NCBI RefSeq assembly: GCF_002727185.1 | Contig: NZ_NIZW01000001.1 | Coordinates: forward strand, 62,001 to 126,000 | Length of the DNA stretch: 64,000 nt | Source of the DNA: Rhodopirellula bahusiensis | GTDB taxonomy: Bacteria > Planctomycetota > Planctomycetia > Pirellulales > Pirellulaceae | Reading direction: 5' to 3' | Shown here: one piece after another, positions 51,426-59,936 of the stretch | Layout: each line of letters begins with the position of its first letter | Position numbering within the stretch: position 1 is the first letter of the stretch | Notes under the pieces: model-generated | Told to the model about the DNA's origin: nothing | The model's input: only the letters and a program-made list of their open reading frames with translations | Database searches by the model: none | Translations under genes and position numbers: made by a program

Positions 51426-51752
51426 ATGCCTTTGTTTGAAATCGAAACGGACGCCCACATCATCATCACTTGGGCCGAAAACGAAGACGACGCTCGCGAA
51501 GTCGTCGACGACGCCTACCCCGAAGATGAGCTGATGCGTTTGACGAAACGCCCTCGCGATTCTTGGGTGATCAGCAAAGGTGCGCTTGGTCTGACCGATC
51601 GCACACTCGATCCGTGCATGACCGCTCGCGAATGCCTCAGCAAATCGGCCGGCGACAAGGTCAACGCGATTCGTTTGTACCGAATGGAAACCGGTTGCGA
51701 CCTCGATCAAGCACGCATCGCGATCGAATCGAATATGGTAATGGGATGGTAG
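51426..51752 (+). CDS. Small protein with L7/L12-like C-terminal half
   Basis: The product is 108 residues and has no signal peptide. The N-terminal half (MPLFEIETDAHIIITWAENEDDAREVVDDAYPED) looks like a small alpha/beta domain. The end KVNAIRLYRMETGCDLDQARIAIE resembles the KxNxI..R..TG..L..A...VE helix pair of the ribosomal L7/L12 C-terminal domain. That domain binds translation factors; stand-alone copies occur in other proteins without known role. It lies 51 bases upstream of the 918-residue lipoprotein gene on the same strand and may share its transcript. Confidence 0.7.
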   Translation: MPLFEIETDAHIIITWAENEDDAREVVDDAYPEDELMRLTKRPRDSWVISKGALGLTDRTLDPCMTARECLSKSAGDKVNAIRLYRMETGCDLDQARIAIESNMVMGW

Positions 51753-51802
51753 TGGACGCCGCCAAGTCCTCACCGCATCCATTGCTTCACGATTGAGAAC
51801 CC

Positions 51803-54559
51803 ATGATGAAATCAGCGTCGCCCCCTAACCCATGGCTGTGGTTTGCGTGGTTGATGCTTGTTCCATTGCTGGTTGGATGCGATGGATGTCGCCCCACAGA
51901 AGACGCTGACCTAAAGGATGAACTCGCGGAGCAAAAGCTACCGCCATTCACGATCAACTCAGCCAAAGCGTTTCCAGCAACCCGCCCCGATGCGGGAACG
52001 AAGGGAGCCATCGACGGAACGATCAAACCGGGGCACTGGTTCTCAGCGGGCGTTGCCTTGAAGAGCAACCGCGAAGATGAACGCGGTGCCATCCTGACCG
52101 AGACCAAGATCACTCGTCCGGCCAACGCGTTCACCGACGAAGTCGAGCGTTCCGAAATGGACGCACGAATTGCCGACGCGTCCGCTCGAACGGTGGGCAA
52201 GTCCTTTCGCGTTCGCCGACCAGCCGTTCTGCCCAAAGGCCAACGCCGCGAATTGGAAACCCGCACCTTGGCGTCGGAAGCCGGCGGCAAAATGATTGAA
52301 GGCCTCGAGTTCGACGGCGACTTCGTCTCGTCGCGAACCGGTGCCTCCGTCCCTTTGCAACCCAGCAAATTCGCGGCTTTACAACCGCAGTCGTTCTTCT
52401 TCGTCGTGCTCACGGAACGATCGGAACGATTCACTCGCTTGCAAACTTCGGACTGGGTCGAGCCTCTGCGGTCGAGCGAGGATTTCTATCGACCGAGAGA
52501 GAACTACCGCGTCATCATCCCGCCTACGCTAGGTGTCCTGCCGCTATCGGAAACGATGCTGGACTGGACCTCCACCGCGGTCCTGTTCTGGGACGACCTG
52601 ACATCATCCGCCCTAACACCTGGCCAGCGAAGTGCAATCGTGGATTGGGTGCACTTTGGCGGCACGCTGATCGTCAACGGCCCGTCCGGAACGGATGCGA
52701 TTGAAGACGCGACTCTCAAGTCCTTACTGCCGATCCAGCCGGACGGGAATCAGGAAATCAACGGCGACGATGCGATCGCCTTCTTGAAATCTCACATGGT
52801 TCAATCGGACGAATCACTCCCCGCCATCGAAGCGAGACTGAACGACAACATCACCGTGTCGGTCGCCGGCCAACCGGCCGAGGATGCGACCTCACTGGGC
52901 GATGGAGACCTTGTCTACCAACGCCGAATTGGACGCGGTCGAATCGTGCACAGCCGCGTGGACCTGCTGAATGAATGGATGACCGCCTGGAAATCCTACG
53001 ACAGCTTCTTCAATAGTGCGGTGCTCGCTCGACCGCCGCGAAAATTCCGCAAAGTGGAAGCGTATCGCTCGCTCGGTCTGCAATCGCCCTCAGCCTCCCA
53101 AAACGCCGAGACGGTTTCCGAAGAAGAGATTGCCAAAATGCTGGAACAACCCTCGGTCGAACAAGCCCTTGTGGGCATGACGATCGAAGACGCACCGCCG
53201 TCGATCAATTCCGGATTCCGACTGTTCGCCCGCGACATGCGATTGGGCAATCTGCCGAACGCTGCGGATGCGGAAGCGACCGATGACAACGCCATCGGAT
53301 CAGGACTTCAATCGCAGAACAGTGCGAATCACGGACGCGCCCGCAACGACTATCGAAACCGATTGGACGACGAAGTCTTGCAACACCCGGTCAGCGGAGT
53401 GGGCGGCTGGAAAGACGACAGCGCCATCATGATGTCGTTTCGCAATTCGCTTCAAGAACGAATCGGAGTCACGATTCCCGACTCGTCATTGGTTGTGAAG
53501 AGCTTGATGATCTACTTGATCGTTCTCATTCCACTCAATTACGCCGTGTTCCGCTGGATGGGACGTCTGGAGTGGGCTTGGTTGGCGATGATTCCCATCG
53601 CTTTGATCGGAGCTTTCATGGTCGCGCGTGCGGCACAACTCGACATGGGGTTCGCTCGAAGCCGCAATGAACTGGCGCTGCTGGAAATCCCACGTGACCA
53701 CGATCGTGGACACCTCACGCGTGCGATCGCTCTCTACAATTCACTCGCCAGCAACTACTCCGTCCAATTCGACAACCCCGACGCCGCGATCACGATGCTG
53801 ACGTCACGGAGGACGGACTCTCGCAATGAAACCATGTTTGGCTCCGATGGCCTGACATTGCAACTTGGTTTTGACGCAGGCCCGCGACTGGATGGGATCG
53901 CGGTTGGCAGTAACTCTTTTGGTTCGGTTCACGTGGAGCAAATGGTTTCGGTCGGCGGACAGCTGTCGCTTTCGAAAGACGGAAGCACGCTTCGCAACGA
54001 TTCCAATTTGGATCTGACGGATGTCTATGTCATCCGGCAACCGCTCGCAGGTAGCGGATCCTCGACGACCGAAATTGCGGTGCTGGGTGGAGTAGCACCC
54101 GGCGAGAACCCGACGGTGTCTTACCAGCCAGCGGAACAAGTCCGAGTCCCCAGCGACGTTGACTCAGGAGTTCGGCTGTGCATGCAGCGGATTCTTGCCA
54201 GCTCTTACCTCCAGCCTGGCACAACGAGGTTGCTGGCACGGCTCACCAGAATCCCACCCGATCAAACCGACGCGGACGAAACCTCCGCCTGGGGCGGATT
54301 GGAAATCGCACCGAATTGCAGCCAAGTCGAAGCCGACACGATCGTGCTGGCTCACCTGGAATACCCGTCATTGCACGAGCCTCAACCTGACGTGAACCTG
54401 ACGGACGACTTCCGAAGTCGCACGACCAAATTAGAGGAAGAACGAAAACGGGAGCGGGAGCGGCAAAGCAAGGCGAAACAAGCGGAAGCGGACGAAGCCG
54501 AGCCGACGGAAGAGGAAGACACCACCGAAGAATCCGACACCTCGAAGGAAACGCCATGA
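51803..54559 (+). CDS. Large membrane lipoprotein upstream of an ABC ATPase
   Basis: The product is 918 residues. The signal ends at LLVGC (Cys26), a lipobox. About 230-330 holds a Rossmann-like stretch (TAVLFWDDLTSS...QRSAIVDWVHFGGTLIVNGPSG), resembling glutamine-amidotransferase-like or GldG-type domains seen in ABC operons. A membrane pair lies at about 570-615 (LMIYLIVLIPLNYAVFRWMG, AWLAMIPIALIGAFMVARAA). The C-terminus is a highly charged Glu/Lys/Arg tail. The stop overlaps the ATPase gene start by four bases (ATGA). A role in export or envelope assembly with that ATPase is likely, but the substrate is unknown. Confidence 0.75.
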   Translation: MMKSASPPNPWLWFAWLMLVPLLVGCDGCRPTEDADLKDELAEQKLPPFTINSAKAFPATRPDAGTKGAIDGTIKPGHWFSAGVALKSNREDERGAILTETKITRPANAFTDEVERSEMDARIADASARTVGKSFRVRRPAVLPKGQRRELETRTLASEAGGKMIEGLEFDGDFVSSRTGASVPLQPSKFAALQPQSFFFVVLTERSERFTRLQTSDWVEPLRSSEDFYRPRENYRVIIPPTLGVLPLSETMLDWTSTAVLFWDDLTSSALTPGQRSAIVDWVHFGGTLIVNGPSGTDAIEDATLKSLLPIQPDGNQEINGDDAIAFLKSHMVQSDESLPAIEARLNDNITVSVAGQPAEDATSLGDGDLVYQRRIGRGRIVHSRVDLLNEWMTAWKSYDSFFNSAVLARPPRKFRKVEAYRSLGLQSPSASQNAETVSEEEIAKMLEQPSVEQALVGMTIEDAPPSINSGFRLFARDMRLGNLPNAADAEATDDNAIGSGLQSQNSANHGRARNDYRNRLDDEVLQHPVSGVGGWKDDSAIMMSFRNSLQERIGVTIPDSSLVVKSLMIYLIVLIPLNYAVFRWMGRLEWAWLAMIPIALIGAFMVARAAQLDMGFARSRNELALLEIPRDHDRGHLTRAIALYNSLASNYSVQFDNPDAAITMLTSRRTDSRNETMFGSDGLTLQLGFDAGPRLDGIAVGSNSFGSVHVEQMVSVGGQLSLSKDGSTLRNDSNLDLTDVYVIRQPLAGSGSSTTEIAVLGGVAPGENPTVSYQPAEQVRVPSDVDSGVRLCMQRILASSYLQPGTTRLLARLTRIPPDQTDADETSAWGGLEIAPNCSQVEADTIVLAHLEYPSLHEPQPDVNLTDDFRSRTTKLEEERKRERERQSKAKQAEADEAEPTEEEDTTEESDTSKETP

Positions 54560-55482
54560 TCACCCTGGAAGGCTTTGGCAAAGACTACGGTGAGTTCACC
54601 GCGGTCGAGTCGATCGACTTGCAAATCGACGCCGGAGAAACGTTCGGCTTCATCGGTCCCAATGGTGCTGGCAAGAGCACCACGATTCGTTTCCTGGCAA
54701 CGCTGCTGCGCGCGACCCGCGGACGCGGCGAAGTCGCCGGGTGCGACGTGATGAACGATCCGATGGGTGTCCGCCGTGCGATCGGCTACATGCCGGACAA
54801 CTTCGGTGTTTACGACGGAATGCGAGTCTGGGAGTTCCTGGACTTCTTCGCCGTCGCCTATGGCATCGCTCGATCGCAGCGGGGCCCGATCATCGACAAC
54901 GTGCTCGAGCTGCTGGACTTGGGTCACAAACGAGACGACTTCGTCAACGGTTTGTCGCGAGGGATGAAGCAACGCTTGTGCCTGGCCAAAACGCTCGTGC
55001 ACGATCCTCCGGTGTTGATCCTCGACGAACCGGCCAGCGGCCTGGACCCTCGAGCTCGAGTGGAAGTCAAAGCGTTGCTGAAAGAACTACGCCGGATGGG
55101 CAAGACCATCCTGATCAGCAGCCACATCCTGACTGAGCTGGCCGATTGCTGCACATCGATCGGAATCATCGAGCGTGGCCAACTGCTGATGAGCGGCCCG
55201 ATCGACCAGGTGTATCGCAAGATCCGGCGAAACCGCACGATCGAAATCGCATTCACCGAAAACGCCGAGGCGGGAATCTCCATCCTCCGCAGCAGTCCCG
55301 CTTTACGCGATTTGGAACTGCGTCCCGACCGAGTGATCGCGGAACTGGAAACCGATGACGCGGGCTTGTCGACGTTGCTCAATCACTTGATTGCGCAGGG
55401 TGTTCAAATGCGATCGTTCTACGACCGCGATCCGACGCTGGAGGACGTCTTCATGAGCGTCACCGAAGGACTGGTCTCGTAG
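54556..55482 (+). CDS. ABC transporter ATP-binding protein
   Basis: The product is 308 residues with AAGGAA five bases before the ATG. Walker A is GPNGAGKSTT (about 34-43), the Q-loop is in YMPDNFGVYD, the signature is LSRGMKQRLCLAKTL (LSRGM instead of LSGGQ), Walker B is VLILDEPASGLD and the switch His is in SSHILTEL. A C-terminal domain of about 80 residues follows, as in ABC-2 type exporters (CcmA/DrrA/NatA-like). No permease gene is adjacent: the next gene is groES on the other strand. The partner may be the preceding lipoprotein's membrane segment or a distant permease. Confidence 0.95.
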   Translation: MITLEGFGKDYGEFTAVESIDLQIDAGETFGFIGPNGAGKSTTIRFLATLLRATRGRGEVAGCDVMNDPMGVRRAIGYMPDNFGVYDGMRVWEFLDFFAVAYGIARSQRGPIIDNVLELLDLGHKRDDFVNGLSRGMKQRLCLAKTLVHDPPVLILDEPASGLDPRARVEVKALLKELRRMGKTILISSHILTELADCCTSIGIIERGQLLMSGPIDQVYRKIRRNRTIEIAFTENAEAGISILRSSPALRDLELRPDRVIAELETDDAGLSTLLNHLIAQGVQMRSFYDRDPTLEDVFMSVTEGLVS

Positions 55483-55500
55483 GTCCGGTTTTCACCGGAC
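55479..55500 (+). repeat. GTAGG-family hairpin overlapping the ABC ATPase stop
   Basis: GTAGGTCCGGT-TTTC-ACCGGAC: the stem TCCGGT/ACCGGA replaces the CCAGGT/ACCTGG stem of repeat F with both sides changed together. Its TAG is the stop codon of the ATPase gene. One copy only in this window. Confidence 0.65.
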
Positions 55501-55596
55501 GCCACCAACGTCTAGGGCTGCTCCCAACACGAACGCGCAAACTGCCACCGGCACTCGGCTAGCTCGAGCCGTTGGCACCTGTCTCAATTCAGCCGT

Positions 55597-55926
55597 TCAC
55601 TCTTCCGGAGCTTCTCGACGGAAGACAGCGACGATGTCATCGACCGGCACAACGAACAGTTGGTTGTCGTGTTCCAAGTCCACCGGGATCGCATTCTTTG
55701 GGTGGAACAGAATCTTGTCGTACTGACGCAGCGGCAACTCTTCATCGTTTTCGACCACGGCACTGATCGTCACGATCCGGCCCGTGATGGTCGGAATCTC
55801 GGCTGCATCAGGCAGAGCGATTCCGCCACGCGTTTCTCGCTTGGGTTCGTCCTTGCGAACCAAAACGCGATCGCCGATCGGTTCGACGTATTCGAATACT
55901 TTCGGCGCGGTTTTCTTTTTGGCCAT
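55597..55926 (-). CDS. groS: GroES-family co-chaperonin
   Basis: The product is 109 residues, slightly longer than the usual 95-100. It forms the lid of the GroEL cage. The family core is present: EPIGDRVLVRKDEPKRETRGGIALPDAAE (mobile loop with GGIALP), GRIVTISA and YDKILFHPKNAIPVDLEHDNQLFVVPVDDIVAV. The N-terminal extension MAKKKTAPKVFEYV is extra. No groEL is adjacent, so the gene is an orphan; planctomycetes are known to carry several scattered groES and groEL copies. A short gap of 113 bases with the ABC hairpin separates it from the convergent ATPase gene. Confidence 0.93.
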   Translation of the reverse strand: MAKKKTAPKVFEYVEPIGDRVLVRKDEPKRETRGGIALPDAAEIPTITGRIVTISAVVENDEELPLRQYDKILFHPKNAIPVDLEHDNQLFVVPVDDIVAVFRREAPEE

Positions 55927-56046
55927 GTCTTGTTTCTTTGGTGCACATTCAGATGAAGCGTCCGGGGGGACTCAAACGGAATCCCCAAGACATCCCGCGA
56001 AACGTCGCAGGGATGTCCGAGTCGGGTGGGTCAATCGAACAGGACC

Positions 56047-57054
56047 CTAGCGACCGTCCACTTTTGAGAAAATCATTTTGCCAGCGTTGGTTTGCAGCGT
56101 GCTGGTCACACGCACGTCGATCTCTTGCCCGATTTTGTGGCGGCCTCCTTCGACAACAACCATCGTGCCATCGTCGAGATAGCCAATGCCTTGTTCGGGG
56201 CCTTCGCCGGGTTTGATGATTCGCAATCGGAACGATTCATCTGGCAAGAAGACTGGCCGCAACGAATTGCTGATCTCGTTGAGATTGATCACCGGAACAC
56301 CTTGGACCTTGGCAACCTTGTTCAGGTTGTAGTCGCCGGTGACGACTTTGCCTTCCAAGTGCTTGGCCAACAACACCAACTTCAGGTCGACCGTTTGGCC
56401 AGCCAATTCAGGCAGCTCACGGTCAAAGATCTGCAAGTCAACGTTCTCGTCCGCACGCAGCCGGTTCAGCACGTCCAAACCACGGCGTCCTCGCGTGCGA
56501 CGCAATTTGTCACTGCTGTCAGCGATCGCTTGCAGTTCGCTCAGGGCAAACCGCGGCATGATCAATTGGTTGTCGAAAACTCCCGTCGCGACCAAGTCCG
56601 CGATCCGGCCATCGATGACGACGCTGGTGTCCAGAACCAAGGGCTTGAACCCTTTGACTTCACGAACAAATTCCACGTACGGAATGAGGAACCGAAAGTC
56701 ATCCTTGGTCTGCAGCAGAACGGACGTACAGACATAACACAGCACCAAACCGACGACCAATTGGAAGACCCGCAGGTTACTGGTCATCTCGATCAGCGGT
56801 GCCGCCGCAATCGTCAGAATGAAAGTCAGCAGGACCCCGATCAGCACCCCGAAATACACCGAGGTGATTGTGTCGATCCGTTTCCGCGGCACGTAGATAT
56901 CCAGCACCACGATCGCCACAGCCAGCCCCATGATGGCGACAAACGTCAACCACGGAACCGCCTCTGACCCGCCGCTAGGCAGGGAGGTGTTGATGATCGC
57001 TGAAACGCCTCCGGCGCACAGCAAAAAGATGAATCGCAGGACAATCAGTGCCAT
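56047..57054 (-). CDS. PIN/TRAM-domain membrane protein (YacL-like)
   Basis: The product is 335 residues from the ATG at 57054; a TTG seven codons earlier lacks support. Four membrane segments (about 1-135) precede a PIN domain with VLDTSVVIDGRIADLVATGVF (first Asp), LQAIADSSDKLRRTRGRRGLDVLNRL and KHLEGKVVTGDYNLNKVA (Asp). A C-terminal TRAM domain (GQGIGYLDDGTMVVVEGGRHKIGQEIDVRVTSTLQTNAGKMIF) ends it. This is the YacL layout: a membrane-anchored RNase-like PIN domain with an RNA-binding TRAM domain. The RNA target is unknown. Confidence 0.93.
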   Translation of the reverse strand: MALIVLRFIFLLCAGGVSAIINTSLPSGGSEAVPWLTFVAIMGLAVAIVVLDIYVPRKRIDTITSVYFGVLIGVLLTFILTIAAAPLIEMTSNLRVFQLVVGLVLCYVCTSVLLQTKDDFRFLIPYVEFVREVKGFKPLVLDTSVVIDGRIADLVATGVFDNQLIMPRFALSELQAIADSSDKLRRTRGRRGLDVLNRLRADENVDLQIFDRELPELAGQTVDLKLVLLAKHLEGKVVTGDYNLNKVAKVQGVPVINLNEISNSLRPVFLPDESFRLRIIKPGEGPEQGIGYLDDGTMVVVEGGRHKIGQEIDVRVTSTLQTNAGKMIFSKVDGR

Positions 57055-57289
57055 GGTGGGTGCGGCGTTGGTCAAAACGCCGCTTCAGCAAATACGGGGA
57101 TGAAAAGAGGGAGGCTCCAGTGTAGATGGTACCGCTGGAACGCCCAGGGGGTTCGCCTGTGCAGGAGAACCCTAGGTTAACGGTTGCCACAAATCGATTG
57201 AGTGGGTCCACGGGAGACAAATTGTCCGACCGGATCCAGAGAACTCGAGCTCTCCCGACGGACCAGAAGCGTGCTCAGCACTGATTTAC

Positions 57290-58465
57290 TCACCAATCCG
57301 ACAGCGGCCCATTCTTGGACTGCCGCAGGACGGAAAACTGTTGGTCACAGAACCGGTCCGTCATTCCCGCCAAGTACTCGCCCACCACCCGGGCTTTCGG
57401 CCGGTGCTCGAGTCGACGCCGGAACCGCATGGGCAACCGATCAGGGTTTTGGTGCAAAGCCTCAAACAGCGTCCGAACACGATTCGCGGCTGCTTCCCGG
57501 ACCGGCATCAACCGATCATGCCGGTAGACGGCCTCGAACAAGAAACTCTCCAACTCGGCTCGCTCCGACGCCATCGTCTGCGAATGCCCGACTCGAATCC
57601 CAGCCTGACAGGCGGCATCGGCTGACAAACCGTCCGCGTCCTGCATTCGCTCGATCGAAATGTGAAGCAAGTCGCCGACCTGCAAATCGATCAGCTCGTG
57701 AACCAACAATTGACGCAGCGGCCCAACCGGCAACTCACCCGCCTTTTCGCGAACACGTTCCAACGTCCGGCGGATGATCGCCAGCTCGGACAAAGCATCG
57801 ATCGACAACAATCCCATTTGCAGTGCGTCATCGATATCGTGAGCGTCGTAGGCGATCGAATCTGCCGCGTCGACAATCTGGACCTCCAACAACGGTGCAT
57901 GCCCCACGGCGGCTTCGGCCTTGTGTGCCCGGGTGTCTTGGCCGGCCAAAGTCTCCTGCGACAGGTTCAAACCGGGAAACGCGTGGTATCGCTGTTCGAG
58001 TTCTTGAACGATCGTCAGAGCGAATTGGTTGTGCGAGAAACCTCCGACCGATTGCATGCACTCCGAGAGAACGTCCTCTCCGCAGTGACCAAAAGGCGGA
58101 TGCCCGATGTCGTGCATCAACGCGAGAGCCTCGGTGAGGTCTTCGTTGAGCCGGAGGACTCGGGCCAGCGTCCGGGCGACCGAGGCGACTTCAAACGTGT
58201 GAGTCAATCGAGTCCGGTGATACGTGCCCATCTCGCCGGTGAACACTTGCATCTTCCCTGAAAGCCGCCGAAACGCACTGCTGTGCAAGATCCGGTCTCG
58301 GTCGCGGCCGTAGGGGCCGCGATAAGCGTGAGGTTGCTCGGGGTGCACTCGCCCCGCCGTGTCAGAGCTGTGCATGGCGTAGGACGCCAGCAACAAGTGT
58401 TCGCGATCGGCGTAACGGCGAAGATCGATCATCGGACCGGCTAGAGACATGAGTCGTCGTTCCAT
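57290..58465 (-). CDS. dGTP triphosphohydrolase-like HD protein
   Basis: The product is about 391 residues from the ATG at 58465; later ATGs (58450, 58432) are possible because no ribosome site stands out. The enzyme cleaves dGTP or other dNTPs to nucleoside and triphosphate. Metal and catalytic residues are seen in GPYGRDRDRILHSSAFRRLSGKMQVF, RTRLTHTFEVASVARTLAR (His) and ALMHDIGHPPFGHCGE (HD), with IVDAADSIAYDAHDIDDAL (Asp). This is the standard dgt order. In other bacteria such enzymes control dNTP pools or defend against phage. It stands alone. Confidence 0.93.
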   Translation of the reverse strand: MERRLMSLAGPMIDLRRYADREHLLLASYAMHSSDTAGRVHPEQPHAYRGPYGRDRDRILHSSAFRRLSGKMQVFTGEMGTYHRTRLTHTFEVASVARTLARVLRLNEDLTEALALMHDIGHPPFGHCGEDVLSECMQSVGGFSHNQFALTIVQELEQRYHAFPGLNLSQETLAGQDTRAHKAEAAVGHAPLLEVQIVDAADSIAYDAHDIDDALQMGLLSIDALSELAIIRRTLERVREKAGELPVGPLRQLLVHELIDLQVGDLLHISIERMQDADGLSADAACQAGIRVGHSQTMASERAELESFLFEAVYRHDRLMPVREAAANRVRTLFEALHQNPDRLPMRFRRRLEHRPKARVVGEYLAGMTDRFCDQQFSVLRQSKNGPLSDW

Positions 58466-59105
58466 CAATGCCGACCGACGCCGGCGTTCTAGTTTTGTCA
58501 GCGAGTAATTTCAGTGGTCAGTAGAAAGCGGACTCTCGAGCGACACCTCCACCATCAGATGCCAAGCAATGGCAGATTCCGTCTCTACCCTCCTAACATG
58601 CAGCACGATTCGCGCCGCGACGACACTTTGCGTCGCATTCACGCGACGAATCTCAAATCCGTCCCCATCCAAACGATGAAGGAGCGGGCTCGAAACAGCC
58701 ATCCTCAGCCGTCCGGCAGCCATTATTCAACTCAATGGCTTCTGCCGGGTGGCCTGCGGCCAGTTCAGAGTAGCTTTCATGGCGCCATTCTCCCATAGCA
58801 TCTGAGCCCGCGGGCACTGGCACGACGAGCCATTTTGGCATGCAGCTTCCCAACCGCGTCATTTTTTACCGATTTTTGCCTCCAAACGGCTTTCCACCCA
58901 AATTCAGCGGTGAATTGCCCACGAAAATCACGTGAAAGCCTCCTCCCCGGCGGGCGGGGGGACATGCGCCCAACGAATTGGTTGCCGAAACCGAACATCG
59001 GAATAGACTGAGCCCGCCGAATCGGTGCGGTCCCTACAAACGGTTCTCGCGTCTTTTTCCGACCCATCACTACGATCGGCCCTCCACCCCACCTTGATTA
59101 GCAGC
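58466..59105. other. Divergent intergenic region, 640 bases
   Basis: Upstream region of the dGTPase gene (minus) and the GT2 gene (plus). I found no repeat of the families listed here, no tRNA and no terminator. Frames such as 58514-58798 lack ribosome sites. A G/C-rich tract is at 58940-58965. It is longer than promoters need, so a small RNA or short gene could be hidden. Confidence 0.45.
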
Positions 59106-59933
59106 ATGACTGACCCAGTAATCGGCTCCGAATCGCCCGTCCCCGCCGCTTCGGCGACCACCACCGCCCCGATCACCAACCGATTCCGCCCGGCCAAAGT
59201 CATCATGGCCCTCCCGGCGTACAACGAAGAGCAATCGTTGCCGGAATTGTTGGAACGAATCGGCGAAGCTTTCGCGGACAGCGGTCTGCCATACGAAGTC
59301 GTCATCGTCGACGATGGCAGCAAAGACGACACGGCCAAAATCGCTTCGCAGATGTCTTTCCAAATGCCAATCCATTTGGTGCGGCACGAAGTCAACCAAG
59401 GACTCGGCGTCACCATCCGCGACGGCTTGAAAGAGGCGGTCGACCGCGCCGGCGAACGCGACATCATTGTTACGATGGATGCCGACAACACGCATCCACC
59501 CGGATTGATCAACCGAATGGTCCAATCGGTCCACGAAGGATGCGACTGTGTGATCGCCTCGCGATTCCAAAACGGTGCCCGAGTCGTTGGCGTGCCGATC
59601 GAGCGTCACTTCCTCAGTATCGGGGCACGCTTCCTGTTCACCGTGTTGTTCCCAACGCGTGGCGTTCGCGATTACACGTCGGGATATCGAGCCTATCGTG
59701 CATCAGCGCTGCGAGACGCCTTTGATCATTACGGTGATGACTTCGTTGGCGAGACCGGCTTCTCCTGCATGGCCGACATTTTGCTGAAGCTTCGCAAACA
59801 AGGATGCGTGTTCGGCGAATCGCCACTGCGTCTGCGTTATGACCAAAAGGGCGGCGACAGCAAAATGCAAGTCTTCAAAACCATCTGGCTGACACTGAAG
59901 ATGCTCGGTCGCCACCGAGTCCAAGGAGCCTGA
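59106..59933 (+). CDS. GT2-family glycosyltransferase (dolichyl-phosphate-mannose-synthase-like)
   Basis: The product is 275 residues from the ATG at 59106; upstream in-frame codons lack a site. A Ser/Thr/Ala-rich leader of about 30 residues precedes KVIMALPAYNEEQSLPELLERI. The nucleotide-sugar motifs are VVIVDDGSKDDT (Asp69/Asp70) and IIVTMDADNTHPPGL (the DXD-type site). HFLSIGARFLFTVLFPTRGVRDYTSGYRAYR is typical of DPM-type enzymes that use a polyprenyl-phosphate acceptor. No membrane anchor is visible. The oxidoreductase gene starts three bases after the stop, so the two are probably one unit. Confidence 0.93.
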   Translation: MTDPVIGSESPVPAASATTTAPITNRFRPAKVIMALPAYNEEQSLPELLERIGEAFADSGLPYEVVIVDDGSKDDTAKIASQMSFQMPIHLVRHEVNQGLGVTIRDGLKEAVDRAGERDIIVTMDADNTHPPGLINRMVQSVHEGCDCVIASRFQNGARVVGVPIERHFLSIGARFLFTVLFPTRGVRDYTSGYRAYRASALRDAFDHYGDDFVGETGFSCMADILLKLRKQGCVFGESPLRLRYDQKGGDSKMQVFKTIWLTLKMLGRHRVQGA

Positions 59934-59936
59934 TTG

